Source of the DNA: Pisolithus tinctorius
Lineage: Eukaryota; Basidiomycota; Agaricomycetes; Boletales; Pisolithaceae
Direction of reading: 5' to 3'
Length of the DNA: 64,000 bases
Assembly (NCBI GenBank): GCA_024663395.1
Contig: JANFAH010000018.1
Span: 744,001-808,000 of the forward strand
The position numbers and the translations under genes were made by a program. Below the pieces are notes generated by a model. It saw only the letters and a list, made by a program, of their open reading frames with translations. It did no database searches and was not told the origin of the DNA. Shown piece after piece: positions 46,104 through 56,970 of this stretch (within the stretch, counting starts at the first letter, position 1; the number at the start of each line of letters is the position of its first letter).

Positions 46104-47244
46104 CGAGGACTCGAAGCGAGCTCAAAGGTCTATGATGCAATCCCAAAGGTCCCGATGACTCGGACAGTGAGTGTGAACAGTGAAAACACGAGCTCGAAGT
46201 GGAAACACTCAAGTCGAAGAGCCAAAATGCGAACTCGAGCACTCAAGGGGCACAGACTACCCAGACTGATCCCGAAGACTAGAATTCGACTTGTAACACT
46301 AAAACACGAATACTAGTGATGTAGACTTGAACCCGAAGCCCTGAAGGGGAAACCTATGGAGCAAAGACACAACCCTGAAAGACCGAGGGGTTCTCGAAGC
46401 GAGTTCGACAGGGACTCGAGCGGTTCAGAATGGTGCCAAAGGGGAGAACACAAGGACGGGTGACCAGGGGTGGTGGACTGCAGCGCCAAGACACCAAAAA
46501 CGAGCCAAAAACACTGCCAAGAGTAAGACTCTGGCAGCAGGAGGGGGGAGAGGGTGACCCTGGGGACAACGCGCCAAAAAGCGACCTGGTGCAACTTCGA
46601 ACGGGTGCAGGTAACTCCTATGGACTGAGAACGAGTTCTGGTGATGATAAACGGCTTAAAACAGCAGAAAAACAGTGCAAAAAGGCCTAGGGATGGTCGA
46701 AGTGGCTCGAAGGGGCCTCGAACGCAAAAAAAACGCAGTTCGACAGCAACTGGAACGGTGCGAGATGGCCGAAACTGATGGGGAATGAGCGAGGGTGATT
46801 CGGAAGACCTTGTACGACCAAAAATGCGAAGAGAAACGGCTTCGAACAGCCAAAAACGCGACTGGAGAGGGCTCTGGGGGGCAAGGGCACACAAATGTGG
46901 CCAGAAGCGCTGCAAACGGCTGGGCAGGGAACTGACTGGCAGACAGGCGAAGGAAGGCGACACAATGGGGTGCTAGGAGTCCAAAAATGCGCCAGAAAAC
47001 GACTTCGAGAGGGCAAAACGCGACCTGAAGAGACTTTGAAGGCAAAGATGCCTAAAAGCGATTTGACGGGGGGTTCAAGCGGCTCAAAACGGCTGTATAG
47101 GAGTCAAAACGAACACAGGTGAAGACCTACAACTCCAGAGGGCCAAAACTGCGAAGTAAAACCTGCCAAAAAGCGAAAATCCAGGCAGGAGGAGGAGGAG
47201 GAAGGGATCCAAGCTAAGCAGAGCCCCTTGCGGTGGGCTCCAGT
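46104..47244 (-). other. 5' leader of the gag-only element
   Basis: 1.1 kb between the 5' LTR and gag. It carries irregularly repeated short motifs (variants of CCAAAAACGCG and TTCGAAG) and no convincing ORF. It is a likely site for packaging and primer-binding signals, but none can be assigned by eye beyond the candidate next to the LTR. Confidence 0.45.
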
Positions 47245-47677
47245 TGTAAGTTAGCTATTTAGCGATCCTAGGGACTGTAGGGGACTCCTAGGGCTTGATA
47301 GGAATGGGTCTAGTTCGACCCGAAGGGACTCTGAGCTTGGATTGAGGAAAGAGGGTGAAGGAGTGGATAGAGCTGGTCAGAATGAATGGAGTAGGGAATG
47401 AGCGAATAATGGCGTCTGGAGGGTCGTCTAGGGGTGCCTCAGTGAGGGCTTTCGCTGTCTTTCGTTCGCAGTCTTTGATTTCGCTGTCTCGCAGTCTGGT
47501 TTCTTCTTTTTTTTGTTGTGTACTGTAGACCTACACTAGTGCGCAAAAATGCTGACTAAGCTACCAAAAATGCGCCACAAATGTAGGCTAAGTATCACTA
47601 ATGTAAATCAAAGCAAAAACACAATAGAAAAGATAAAATAATTAAATCACCTCAGTAGGGAGTACTTATTCCCTACA
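47245..47677 (-). repeat. 5' LTR of the gag-only element
   Basis: Identical by eye to 43721-44153 over 433 bp. It is followed by CCGC, the target duplication. Confidence 0.92.
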
Positions 47678-47981
47678 CCGCGTACGTGAGTCAAGGGTGG
47701 AGCGTTCACCCGAGTTAGACGGGGGTGAACGTGTCACGTGACCGCGTGGATCAGGGCCACCAGCAGATCACGGAGGGAAGTGGAAGCGGGCGTAATGCCC
47801 TAGTATAGTACAACGCGGGGTTGACAGGGGTCAACTGTAAAAGGAAACAGGAAAGGGGAAACGTACGGAACGCAGGCCCAACTGTGTAGACAGCGGGTTG
47901 CAGGTAAATGGAACGCCACTAGAGGCGGGAGTGAGCGCGTGGAGTGTCTGCAAAAGGGAAACATGTGGGCATAGCATAACA
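47678..47981 (-). repeat. 5' LTR of the chromodomain Gypsy element, outer part
   Basis: It continues the LTR from 43720 (CCGCGTACGTGAGTCAAGG, matching 36295 onward) and ends GCATAACA at 47981, followed by GCTAC. Confidence 0.9.
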
Positions 47982-47986
47982 GCTAC

Positions 47987-48910
47987 TTACTGACTTTCTG
48001 ACCAGGCCAAATGTGCCCAGAGCAAAGGGGAGCTGGAAGATGACAATCACATCTCTTCAACTGTCAAGATGATGGCCAAGCAATACTGGAGGACACTTGC
48101 ATCCAAAATTCATGCTGCCACCAATCCAACAAAGCAGGAGAAGGTTGATGGGAAAAGCATCATCAAACTAGGCAGTCATGGGTATTGGGGCATAAGCACT
48201 TAGAAATGTGTCAAATTGCGCTGACATACACATGTTAAGCTGACTGATCATCAATGAGAAGCTGTGAGCAAATTCAAAAGGAAATACAATGACCAAGGGG
48301 CAGATGCCATGCTTGATTCTGCCTTTGGTTCTGATCATTATTCTGCTGGTGAAGAGGGTTGGAGTTTGGACTCCAACAGGTGACAAAGAGAGCAGGACAT
48401 ACCTCCCAAAGCATGGAAAAGGGTTGGGTTGACTTGGTGGTCACTTGATGTAAGTCCTCTTCACCTGTGGGCTATGGATGGTCAAGATTGCATGTTTATT
48501 TGTGGTGTTCACAGTATGTTGCATTTCTTTGTATCCTTGACTCCATACACAAGCAATGGCGAGAAGGAAATGAGGGTGTCTCTGGCATGGATTGTCCCAC
48601 AAGTGAGCCTATCAAAAAACATCACAAAACCACAAAGAAATGGGACAACTTCACACCAAGCTTTGACCCTAATCCATCCAAATTGGAGGACCGGCCTCCT
48701 CACTCCAGCAAGGCTATACCAATGATACCTTTCAGGACAATGATAAACAATGCCTGGCTTACTGCACATCCAAGTCAGCAGGTTGTAGATGGTATGGACT
48801 GGCTGAAGGGGTCCTACTCACATGCCAAGGAGGGTGAATTGAGCAATGGTGACACAAAATATCTTGCTGAATTGGCTGCAGAACTCACTAATGACAATGA
48901 CAATATCTAA
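47987..48910 (+). pseudogene. Decayed unknown gene, 3' part
   Basis: This continues the gene interrupted at 35944. Broken frames give TVKMMAKQYWRTLASKI, KYNDQGADAMLDSAFGS, then YVAFLCILDSIHKQWREG, IPFRTMINNAWLTAHPSQ and VVDGMDWLKGSYSHAKEG with YLAELAAEL near the end. It is CpG-poor. The C-terminal block with W-L and S-Y-A/L resembles the same unnamed mushroom family as the 5' part. Confidence 0.45.
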
Positions 48911-49042
48911 CCTTGTAGAAAGTACAAATGATCCTCCTTTCTTGAAATATGATGTGATGGATGTATGTCTGTCCCACTTCCCTACTTCTAATATTGCATG
49001 TTAGCTAATCTGCTATATATTCCTGTCAAACCAGTGGCATAC

Positions 49043-49393
49043 TGTTATGATATGTAGATTTTCTCTTTTTCCTTTCTTCTCTTTTCACCTTATCTAATCT
49101 CTCTGTCTTATCCGATCCATTTGGACTCAGTCCAGACTCTGGTCTAGACCTTGCCTTGCTGATACCATGCCTTCCTCTTCTAGTATGTTCTGCCCCGCAG
49201 TGATGTCATGGTCCTCATGTATGCCTCACCTCTACCTCATGTACCTTAGTATAAGTACCAGTGCTCAATTGCCCAACTAGCTCTAAGCTAGTTCATTTGG
49301 GTCTATGAGATCTAAGACTGCCTGCTTCCAAAGTTGACTCCTTTTCTCTCCTCTCTTACTTCCTCTTTTGGTTCTTGGTGCAAGCCTACAACA
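49043..49393 (+). repeat. 5' LTR of decayed Gypsy element D
   Basis: TGTTATGATATG to CCTACAACA, about 351 bp, with a TATA-like AGTATAAGTACC near 49248. It is followed by AACCCTGTTGTTAGG, a possible primer-binding region, and then gag-like coding sequence in the same direction. Confidence 0.5.
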
Positions 49394-49715
49394 AACCCTG
49401 TTGTTAGGTCTCATCACACTTGAACTAGCTTCATCTCATTGTACCCTTGCACCACTTGTCATCATTCCTTGCTTCCTTTGCAAGGGCTTGTGAGTGTACT
49501 TGCCAAGTCCCCCAGCCTCTGAACCTGATCCAAATCTCTTTGTCCTGTTCACCCCTGAGTGTTGCTTGCTCACACCACTCTTTGACCACTCCCTCTACCC
49601 TCTCCCCCTGACCCCATCTTTCCTGTCTGCCATCTTTCTCTGCTTTCTCCCTGCTGAACCCCAGCAATCCTGCTACAACCTCTGTCCTCACCAGAATCTA
49701 AAGCATCCAGATTGC

Positions 49716-52700
49716 TATGGAAGGCATCCAAGACCAAATCACTGACCTCCAAAATGCCCTCAACACCCTCCATGACAAAAATTATAGGCTAAATGACAGC
49801 CTAAGGGCCACACAGGAAACAATCACAACCATTGAGGGTCAAAGAAACCAATGAAATGCACTTCCTGCTGATGTGATTCAGAGGAGGATAGAGGTGATGG
49901 CCAACCTGGGTCAGTATGCTGGTGATTGGGCCAAGTTTTCAGAATGGTGGGTGAAAATGAAAGTATGGGTTGCACAGAATAGGATTGTGCTCCCAACTGC
50001 CCAAGACAAGTGTACTGCAGTTTGGTCCCACATGACAGGGCCTGTGGCAGGAAGGTTTTCCCAGGCAAAGTTTTTGCTGGCTATCATCACTGGAGTATGG
50101 CCTGACACAGCCAAAATGACAGAGGATATTGATAGGTTCTTCACCCCTCAGACTGATGTTGAGTGGGCCAAGGCTCAAATGCACACTATGTGCCAAGGCA
50201 ACTCCCATTATGAGGAGTTTTACATGAAGTTTGAATCCATGAAGGTACAGGGACAAGTCACTGATGAAACAGCTGGTTTCTTGTTGGAAAATGCGGTCCA
50301 CCCCACTATCATAAAGGAAGCCCTAAGGAGGGGATACACCCAGGGCAACTATTTGCAAATAACTGTTGCTTTCTGAGAAGCAGCTCTAGCCCATGATCAC
50401 TTCAAACTTTTATATGGTCACTACCCTGATCAACCCACTCCTCATTCTTCCTCCTCCTATAACTGCCCTTCCTCTTCTTACCCCTGTTTCACCCCTACTG
50501 GTGTGAGACATGACTTCTGGGAAGCATGTGTCTAGAGAAAAGCTGAAGGGAGAATTCCCTAGGATTGTCCCAAGGGGTGCTGTGTGGAAGGAGAAGTTGA
50601 GGATTACCAGAAGGGGTGGGGAATATGTGTGAGGGTCACAGAAGTTAATTCCAGAGGGATGTGGATGTGCAAGGAACAGTGAGATGGGTATATGAAATTC
50701 TGAGAAGCTGATTTGTGACAAGAAGAGTGTATTTGAGGTGAGGGGGATATGGGATAAGGTGTGCAGGATTGGGAGATGCAAGAGACATGAAGACCACTGG
50801 AGACACTGTAGGCTCAATATATGCACTTAGACTCTGAGAACTCTTGAACTCATGGAACACACACAGATGGCGACTCTAAAGGTGGGTCCTATGTTTCTGA
50901 CATTACAATGGAATTATATAGTACAAGGGACATAGGTATGAGTCAGAGTAAGGTGGGGTGGAAAAACTAAAAGACTGGAAAATAAAGGAGAGGATGACAG
51001 ACATCACTGAAATGGACCAGTGAGTAGTAGACAAGAGTAAAACAGGACAATGGTAAGGGGTATCTTCCAACAGAATGAGGGCACATGTACTAGTGAGAGG
51101 TGGAGCTGGCAGGAGGGGGAAGCACAAGAGGGCAGAGCATACTGGAATGATGTCTGGCTTGTGGAATTTGGGGCAGCAGGGGTAACCAGAGTTTTTTGTA
51201 GAGGCAACTGGCATGGGTGAGTGGTGATGTGGCTGGGGGTGGCTCAGCTACTGAATTCCAGATGACTCTGGGTGAATGCAGAATTTCTGGATCAGCTCAT
51301 TGATGGCTGGGCAACATGTTGAAGGTCAGGAGAAACTCCAAAGGTGACAGGGGTTGGGAGGAAACATGAGGTTACAAGCAGGAAGAATTCTGAAGGTGGC
51401 TGAAGGCCTAGAGCGATAGGGGTTTGTCACAGAGGCCAGCAGAATTTAGAGACAGACTCCTGTTCCAGCCTCAGGGGGTATACAGCTCCCTACACCAGAA
51501 CTCAACCCAGTCATGGTGCCCCTATGGAAATAGGTGCTGCTCAGTTTCCTCCTCATCCTGTCCCACCCCATATCAAGTGCTTTGATTGCCAAGGTAACCA
51601 TTACAAATGGGATTGCCCTTGTGCCAAGGGCAAGGGTCATGCCCCACCTAGTGTAAGGGAGGTGACCCAGGAGGCACAGGAGACTGCCCTTTGCCAGATG
51701 TCATTTGAGGAAATGCAAGCCTTCTTCTACAATAAACAAATCAACAAGATGAAGGCTCAGGGAAAAGAGTTTGGCCAGTAGAGGATTGGGTCTCTTCTGG
51801 CTATGTTTATAATAAGTTTTCTGTCTTAGGCATTGACAACCTTCCTACTGAGCAGGATGTATTTAACTCAGAGGTTACTGTACCATCTGAAGAGGCAACC
51901 CCAGTGGGCACAGCCATGGATGAAAAACTATTGGTGCTTGATTCCTCTTGCTATGAAAATAAAAAGACACCCACACAGTTAAGTGAAGAAACCCCAAAGA
52001 TAAGGACAGCAGATCCAAAGGCAGAGTTGGAGCTAGAGGTGACATTAGAAGGAAGAGAAAGGAAATGGGAGGTAAAGGCATTGGTGGACTTCAGGGCAAA
52101 TGACACCTTCCTGGACAAGAAGTGGGCTGATGAGAATGATGTTCCCCTCATCAAACTTGGTTGCCCTGTCTCTGTCCTGAATGTTGATGGAGCTCCAAAT
52201 GTTGCAGGCAACATCACACATGTTGCCCCTCTTGTCATGAACTATCAAGGACATCATGAGTCCATCTGGGCTCAGGTCACCATGCTCAGCACCTGTCCCC
52301 TCATCCTCAGATATACCTGGCTATGCAAGCACAACCCTGAGGTATGCTGGGAAACAAAGAGGGTGAAACTGTTGTGCTGTCCCTGAGAGTGCCATGATCT
52401 GGCCCCATGGACAAGGAGGGAAAGACTGGCTGAGGAACAAGAGGCACAGGATATGGAGTACCTCTACCCAAAGCTTCATTCCACCAGAGTGAGAGCAGGA
52501 ACCATGGAAGAACTCATCCCAAAGGAATACCACAAGTATCTCAAGGTATTCTCAAAGGAAGAGTCAGAAAGGATGCCCCTTTGAAAACCATGGGATCATG
52601 CCATTGATCTAAAGGAAACCTTCACTCCTAAACACAGATGACTCATCCCCCTTTCCACCAATGAACAAAAGGAGGTCTCCAATTTCCTGGAAGATCAGTT

Positions 52701-52840
52701 ATGCAAGGGTTATATTTGTCCTTCAAAGTCACCTCAGACCTCCCCAGTGTTCTTCATACCAAAGAAGGATGGAAAGAAGTGAATGGTCCATATCCTTATA
52801 CATACAGCATGCCAATGGCCTGCTATTCCTGCCCACCATC
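49716..52840 (+). pseudogene. Decayed Gypsy element D: gag, protease, start of RT
   Basis: Gag: MEGIQDQITDLQNALNTL (coiled coil), then FSEWWVKMKVWVAQNR, MTGPVAGRFSQAKF, FFTPQTDVEWAKAQMH and HPTIIKEALRRGY. After a 1-kb solo LTR insertion it resumes with a CCHC-like knuckle (CFDCQGNHYKWDC). Protease follows with an altered active site (ALVDFRANDTF where ALVDSGATD is expected), and then the RT start ([34 protein letters not shown]). It is truncated near 52840 at a fragment of LTR A. It has multiple stops and almost no CpG. Confidence 0.65.
50502..51494 (-). repeat. Solo LTR A inserted in gag of element D
   Basis: It runs from TGTGAGACATG to CTCCCTACA, about 993 bp. Its last about 170 bases recur at 52848-52988. 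A TATA box on the minus strand (CTATATAATTCC, about 50910) gives its direction. I could not find a clean target duplication. Confidence 0.5.
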
Positions 52841-52847
52841 CTCTTTG

Positions 52848-52988
52848 ATGGCTGGGCAATGTGCTGAAGGTCAGGAGAAATTCCGAAGGCATCTGAAGGC
52901 CTAGAGCGATAGGGGTTGTTGTGGAGGCCAGCAGAATTTAGTAACAGAGTCCTGTTCCAGCCTCAGGGAGTATACAGCTCCCTACACC
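52848..52988 (-). repeat. LTR A fragment (3' LTR start of element A)
   Basis: It matches the right end of 50502-51494 (GATGGCTGGGCAA, CCTAGAGCGATAGGGG, CTGTTCCAGCCTCAGGG, TATACAGCTCCCTACA). It is followed immediately by the CTGGGGACTTTGAA and hairpin block seen next to LTR B and LTR C. Confidence 0.55.
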
Positions 52989-53006
52989 TCCTGGGGACTT
53001 TGAATC

Positions 53007-53024
53007 CTGACCATCCTTGGTCAG
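53007..53024 (-). other. Conserved hairpin next to 3' LTR, copy A
   Basis: CTGACC, loop ATCCTT, GGTCAG. It is the equivalent of 56678-56697 and 58798-58817. Confidence 0.5.
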
Positions 53025-53080
53025 ACCAAACCGAGATGTGACAGAGATGAGCATGGAATATTGGCAGGCATTATGTAACA

Positions 53081-54852
53081 ATGATGGTGCATGGTCAGAA
53101 TTCTGCCTCGTGCAGCAGGAAATTCTGCATTGTACAAGATGGCCCTGCAGAATTTAAACTTGCTCAGAGGGCAGCTCACCACTTGTCAAACTCCCCCAAC
53201 AACACTCTTGTCCACATATCCTGCCCCAACATCTCATCTGCTCATCAACATGCAAGCTTACTTGATCTGTGACACACAACTGGTGTTCAGCATGAGGGAC
53301 CAGGCAATTACCTCGCTGTCAGCAGCTCTGAGGCATGTTAGAGTGCTGATTGACATGGCACTGCAACCCAAAGAGAGCTTAGAAGTGATATATGAGTGGG
53401 TGGGGGACTGGGACCAGATGTGGGTGAGTGCACTAGATACTTGTGCAATGCCATGCGCTAACAGATCTCCAGGCCGGTATTTACTTGTGGTGGAAGTACA
53501 TTGATGAGAACAAGATCTCCATCCTGAAGGTGTGTGATGCCAACCTTTGTGACATGACCAAAGAAACTGCAATGCAGCAGAACAAGGTGATCCTGGTGGT
53601 CATAGCCATAGCAGATCTTCATCAGCCAGAAGGGCAGCAAAGATTCCACATTGATGATGTCTGTGAGGACTACCTGGAGTGGGTCAAGGAGAGAGTGCAC
53701 TTGGAGGCTGAGAGGCTGGCCAAGGCACTGTCAGTGCATACCTGGGGCCAAACAGCAAGAGACGAGGGCCAAGACCATGCACCAGAGGACACCAAAGGGG
53801 ACATGGCAAGAGGAGGTGCACACTTGGCAGGGGGGGCTCTGGTAGTGTGATTAAGGGAAAAGGGAAACAGCAGGTGCATGTGATGTCCCTGACAACCCCA
53901 AGCACAAACATTGACTTCAATGGAAACTCTGCAAGCTACCAGTGAAGAGGACAAGCTTGCTGACAACAATGATGATGATGAGGGCAATGGTCAAGGCGAG
54001 CCAGGCCCTTCCACAAAGGGACTTTGCATGACTGGAGATGACAAGCCCTGTGAGATGTGTGCCCAGGCAAACCTCATGTGTGTCAGGGAGCCAGAGGCAT
54101 CCTGCAAACAGTGCAGGAAGGCAAAGCACAAGTGCTTGCACTCTTGAGGTGTAGGGAGAAAGGTGAGTACTGTACAAGTGAAATTCTGCAAGGGAATGAG
54201 TTGACACCACCTTCAGTGAAAGAACTCTGGTACTGCTGGGGAAGCAGGCCTGTCCCACAAATGAGTCAAATTGATTACAACTTTGAAGGCAGCCCCAGCA
54301 GATCCTGCAACTGGGCCTGCTAAGAAGCTTACTCTGAAAATTCTGGCTCACAAACAGCAGCCTGATCCGACCCCCACACACTCCCCTTCACCACAACCAA
54401 CCCCTTCCCCCCATGATCCTTTGCTGACCCCTCATCTCTTTTTCTGCAGGGCTACTCCAATGCCTGGACCATTGTTCAAAGCCTCCTCACCCCTCATCAA
54501 TGAGCCTCAAGTGTCACTCCCCATCAACAAGCTGCCAATCGAGACCAAACCCTTTTTTGCAACTGCAACTGGCCTATTGAATGAACCTGGAGACATCAAA
54601 GTGCCAGTTCAAGGTGATGCTCCATCAGTTGCAGAAACTCTGGAGGTTGAAAGCCAATGTGAGTGGTTGACAGCACATTTCATCAAATGTCTGCAAGTGC
54701 TCAAGGCAAGAGCCAAGGATGAAGAATTCGAGCTGGAGCAGGTCTACCAGCTGCTAGAGATGCTGGCAAGGCAGGTAACACATCAGATTAAGACTGTGTG
54801 GGCTAGATGGGAGGAGTTGCAAAGGTTGAAGGATGATCTCTGGGACCTGTAA
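53081..54852 (+). CDS. Cysteine-cluster coiled-coil protein antisense to Gypsy pol, element A
   Basis: Apparently multi-exon. It contains MALQNLNLLRGQL and ALRHVRVLIDMALQPKE, then (after a likely intron with a GTGAGT donor near 53425) LQAGIYLWWKYIDENK, and DVCEDYLEWVKERVHLEAE. Near 54040-54146 is the cluster CEMCAQANLMC, then CKQCRKAKHKC, spacing C-x2-C-x6-C-x7-C-x2-C-x6-C. The last frame (to TAA at 54852) is a coiled coil (FIKCLQVLKARAKDEEFELE, LLEMLARQVTHQIKTVW). It reads rightward between LTR A and the leftward integrase fragment. The intron near 54150-54280 is unresolved, so it could be a pseudogene. The function is unknown; the cluster suggests DNA binding. Confidence 0.45.
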
Positions 54853-55101
54853 ATAGCATACTAGAGTCTGTGGAATTTTTTGTACTCATATGTTCTGAAT
54901 TTGAAAGAAGCTTTCATGCATCAGTATTAGTGCTACAGTAAGGGAAGGAAAAGTAAGTCTTCTGAAGGAAGAAGTGTTGTGGAAATTTTTTTTTTTTGAC
55001 TCTTTCATGTGAGCAGTGTGGAATTTATATATGAGATGAAATGGGTATTGATGAAAGAAAGAACAGAGAAAGAAAAGAAAGGAGGTAGAGAGAAGGATGG
55101 G

Positions 55102-55836
55102 CTACTCATCTGACTCATCCAAAGGGATGCCAGCAAGCAAAAGGTCTGGGAACAAATCATCTTCAAGGCAATCCAGGTCTTGTGTGGAAGTGCCCATCAG
55201 TTGTGTGACTTCAATATGAGTGTTATTCCATGGGAAATAGGGGTATAGGTGAAAGGCAGCGAAGCAGAATTTCAAGACAGTGCCATCTAATTCTGCAAGT
55301 ATGTATGAGCCACCTTTAGTGTGTCTGATGATGATCATAGGCCCTAGGTAGCACAGTTTGGTTTTCCAGTTGAGTTCTAGTTCAATGCAGGAATTCTGAA
55401 TGAGGATGAGCAACCCTGGTTTGAAGTTGAAGTCTTTGATAGAGCATGCAAAATGGTCAACAAAATCCTTGGCTGAGGCAAAACAGGATTTTAGGACCAG
55501 ATCATGGATGCAGGCAAGGTCCTCCAGGTGTTTCTGGAGTTGGCAAGCACAGTGAGCAATAAGATCTGAGGTTGAGTAAAATTCCACCTCAAAAGGGGCT
55601 AAAAACGTCACTTTGACCAGATCAAAAGGGAGTCTGGGTTCAACACCATGAGCCATATAGAATGGAGAAAACCCAGTTGCCTTGTGGACCATAACCCTCT
55701 CTGCCCAAAATACCACAGGGGCCACTTCTGACCACCTCAACACTTCCCCACTACAACTTTTTACCATTGCCTCTCTTACATCAAAATGCTGCCATTCAAC
55801 AACTCCATTAGCCTGCGAGTTATAAGGGGAGATGTG
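55102..55836 (-). pseudogene. Integrase C-terminal fragment of Gypsy element A
   Basis: An open frame from ISPYNSQANGVVEWQHFDVR to the TGA near 55102, about 245 residues. It includes VMVHKATGFSPFYMAHGV, LPFDLVKVTFLAPF, NFKPGLLILIQNSCIE, KTKLCYLGPMIIIRH and GGSYILAELDGTV. These match the same blocks in the pol at 58958-60964 (GLSPYFMVHGVKPLFPFDL, GPMVVLHRTTGGSYLLAELDG). The catalytic Glu region (GVVEWQ) is present, but everything upstream is lost at the junction with repeat E. Confidence 0.8.
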
Positions 55837-56004
55837 TCAAGTCTGGGCCTACTCCGACCAACTCCAATGCTATATAAGGTCTAGAGAAGGGTTTGGAAGC
55901 AAGTCCAACACAGGGAAGCAGAACTCCAACTAGCAGAGTGTTGTCAGGAACAAAGGCCACTGAGACAAAGGTGGAGTGGAGTGAGGGCGTCAGGTTTAGC
56001 TCGT
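55837..56004. repeat. LTR-like repeat E fragment
   Basis: It starts TGTCAAGTCTGGGCC and matches the first about 170 bases of the repeat at 8752. It is cut at 56005 by LTR B. Confidence 0.55.
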
Positions 56005-56659
56005 TGTAGGAAAGGTCCAAGTAGCTGTATAATATGAGCTAGATGGCTTAGATAACAACAATAAAAAATGAAGGGAATGAATTGCTCGTCCCAAGGGATT
56101 CTGGACTGTCGAGTCTAGAAGGTGAGACCTGGCACTTTGTAGCGGTAGCGGTTCGTGACGTGTGCAGCGTGGTCTGCAGAATAGTACTGGCGATGCGAGC
56201 GGTGCGAGCGGTATACGTAGTTCGTGCGTGGTGGAATGCGAGACATGCAGTGTAGACAAAGTGTAAAGGAAACTCGTGGTGACCTTCCGAGTGCCAAAAG
56301 GTATCATTCTGTACCTAAGTACAGGGTTTTATAGTCCGGGCAAACCCGGAACCTAAGTAAGACAGGCTACAGTAAAGGAAAGCCACGCGACAGTGCATAC
56401 ACAGAAGACAGGCCAAAACAGAGGCCAAGGGTATACTACAAGCACTAAAGGAACAGAGACCGTGATAAGAGAAAGAGTCCGAGGAAAAACAACAACCAGA
56501 GCACAGTGGCCGCGGGTATAGCACTGCGCGAGAGGGAGCGAGGGCGTGGGAAGGTAGCGCATGAACAATGGTGAACACGAGAGGGGAGCAGACGTAACAG
56601 TAGTCATGGAACGGTTAATGATAGGGGCTTACGTGTCCAGGGAATGCGGATTCCTCACA
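56005..56659 (-). repeat. LTR B (655 bp), 3' LTR of a Gypsy element
   Basis: TGTAGGAAAGG to CCTCACA. A minus-strand TATA box (ACTATAAAACCC, about 56326-56337) gives a leftward promoter. It is followed by CTGCGGGGGACTTAGA and the hairpin, as at LTR A and LTR C. It is CpG-rich. Confidence 0.6.
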
Positions 56660-56677
56660 CCTGCGGGGGACTTAGAT

Positions 56678-56697
56678 GCTGACCGTCCCTGGTCAGC
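56678..56697 (-). other. Conserved hairpin next to 3' LTR, copy B
   Basis: GCTGACC, loop GTCCCT, GGTCAGC. It has a C-G pair where copy C has T-A. Confidence 0.55.
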
Positions 56698-56970
56698 CAC
56701 ATGGTGCGGAGGACATAAATAGCTTGCTGCGTGGTGATGGCAACGGTGTGGTGCCAAGGGTTCGAGAACACTGGATGATTCCACGTAGAAGCGAAGCAAG
56801 CATGGAGCCAAGGAACATGAGGAGACCGTTGAATGCTGCGTATAGGCATCCGGACCGATGACATAAGCACCTCATGGCGCTAAGTATATAATTGTTAGTG
56901 CGCAGCTCAAACCTTTGCATCGACTTGATTCTTTCCCCCCCCTCCATCCATCGCATCTAATACTCTCACC

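Larger units (their letters stand above)
43721..47677 (-). mobile_element. Gag-only LTR retrotransposon nested in the 5' LTR (3,957 bp)
   Basis: It is bounded by identical 433-bp LTRs (43721-44153 and 47245-47677; TGTAAGTTAG to CCCTACA). The target duplication is CCGC (43717-43720 and 47678-47681). It encodes only a gag protein on the minus strand and no pol, as in terminal-repeat/gag (TR-GAG) elements, so it must borrow enzymes. Identity of the LTRs means it moved recently. A stretch beside the right LTR (about 47225-47244), read on the minus strand, contains TGGAGCCCACCGCAAGG and is a candidate primer-binding site. Confidence 0.9.
35944..47981 (-). mobile_element. Chromodomain Ty3/Gypsy retrotransposon (about 8.1 kb without nested insert)
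   Basis: The boundaries are LTRs starting TGTTATGCC and ending CATAACA, with the 5-bp target duplication GCTAC at 35939-35943 and 47982-47986. It reads leftward: 5' LTR (43366-43720 plus 47678-47981, split by a nested element), gag (43181-41703), protease-RT-RNase H-integrase-chromodomain (41706-38080), a third ORF (38182-36674), a G-rich polypurine tract next to the 3' LTR (about 36599-36615), and the 3' LTR. The two LTRs differ at about nine positions, all transitions by eye (about 1.4%), so the insertion is fairly young. One in-frame stop in gag and one between protease and RT suggest this copy is inactive. Confidence 0.92.
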
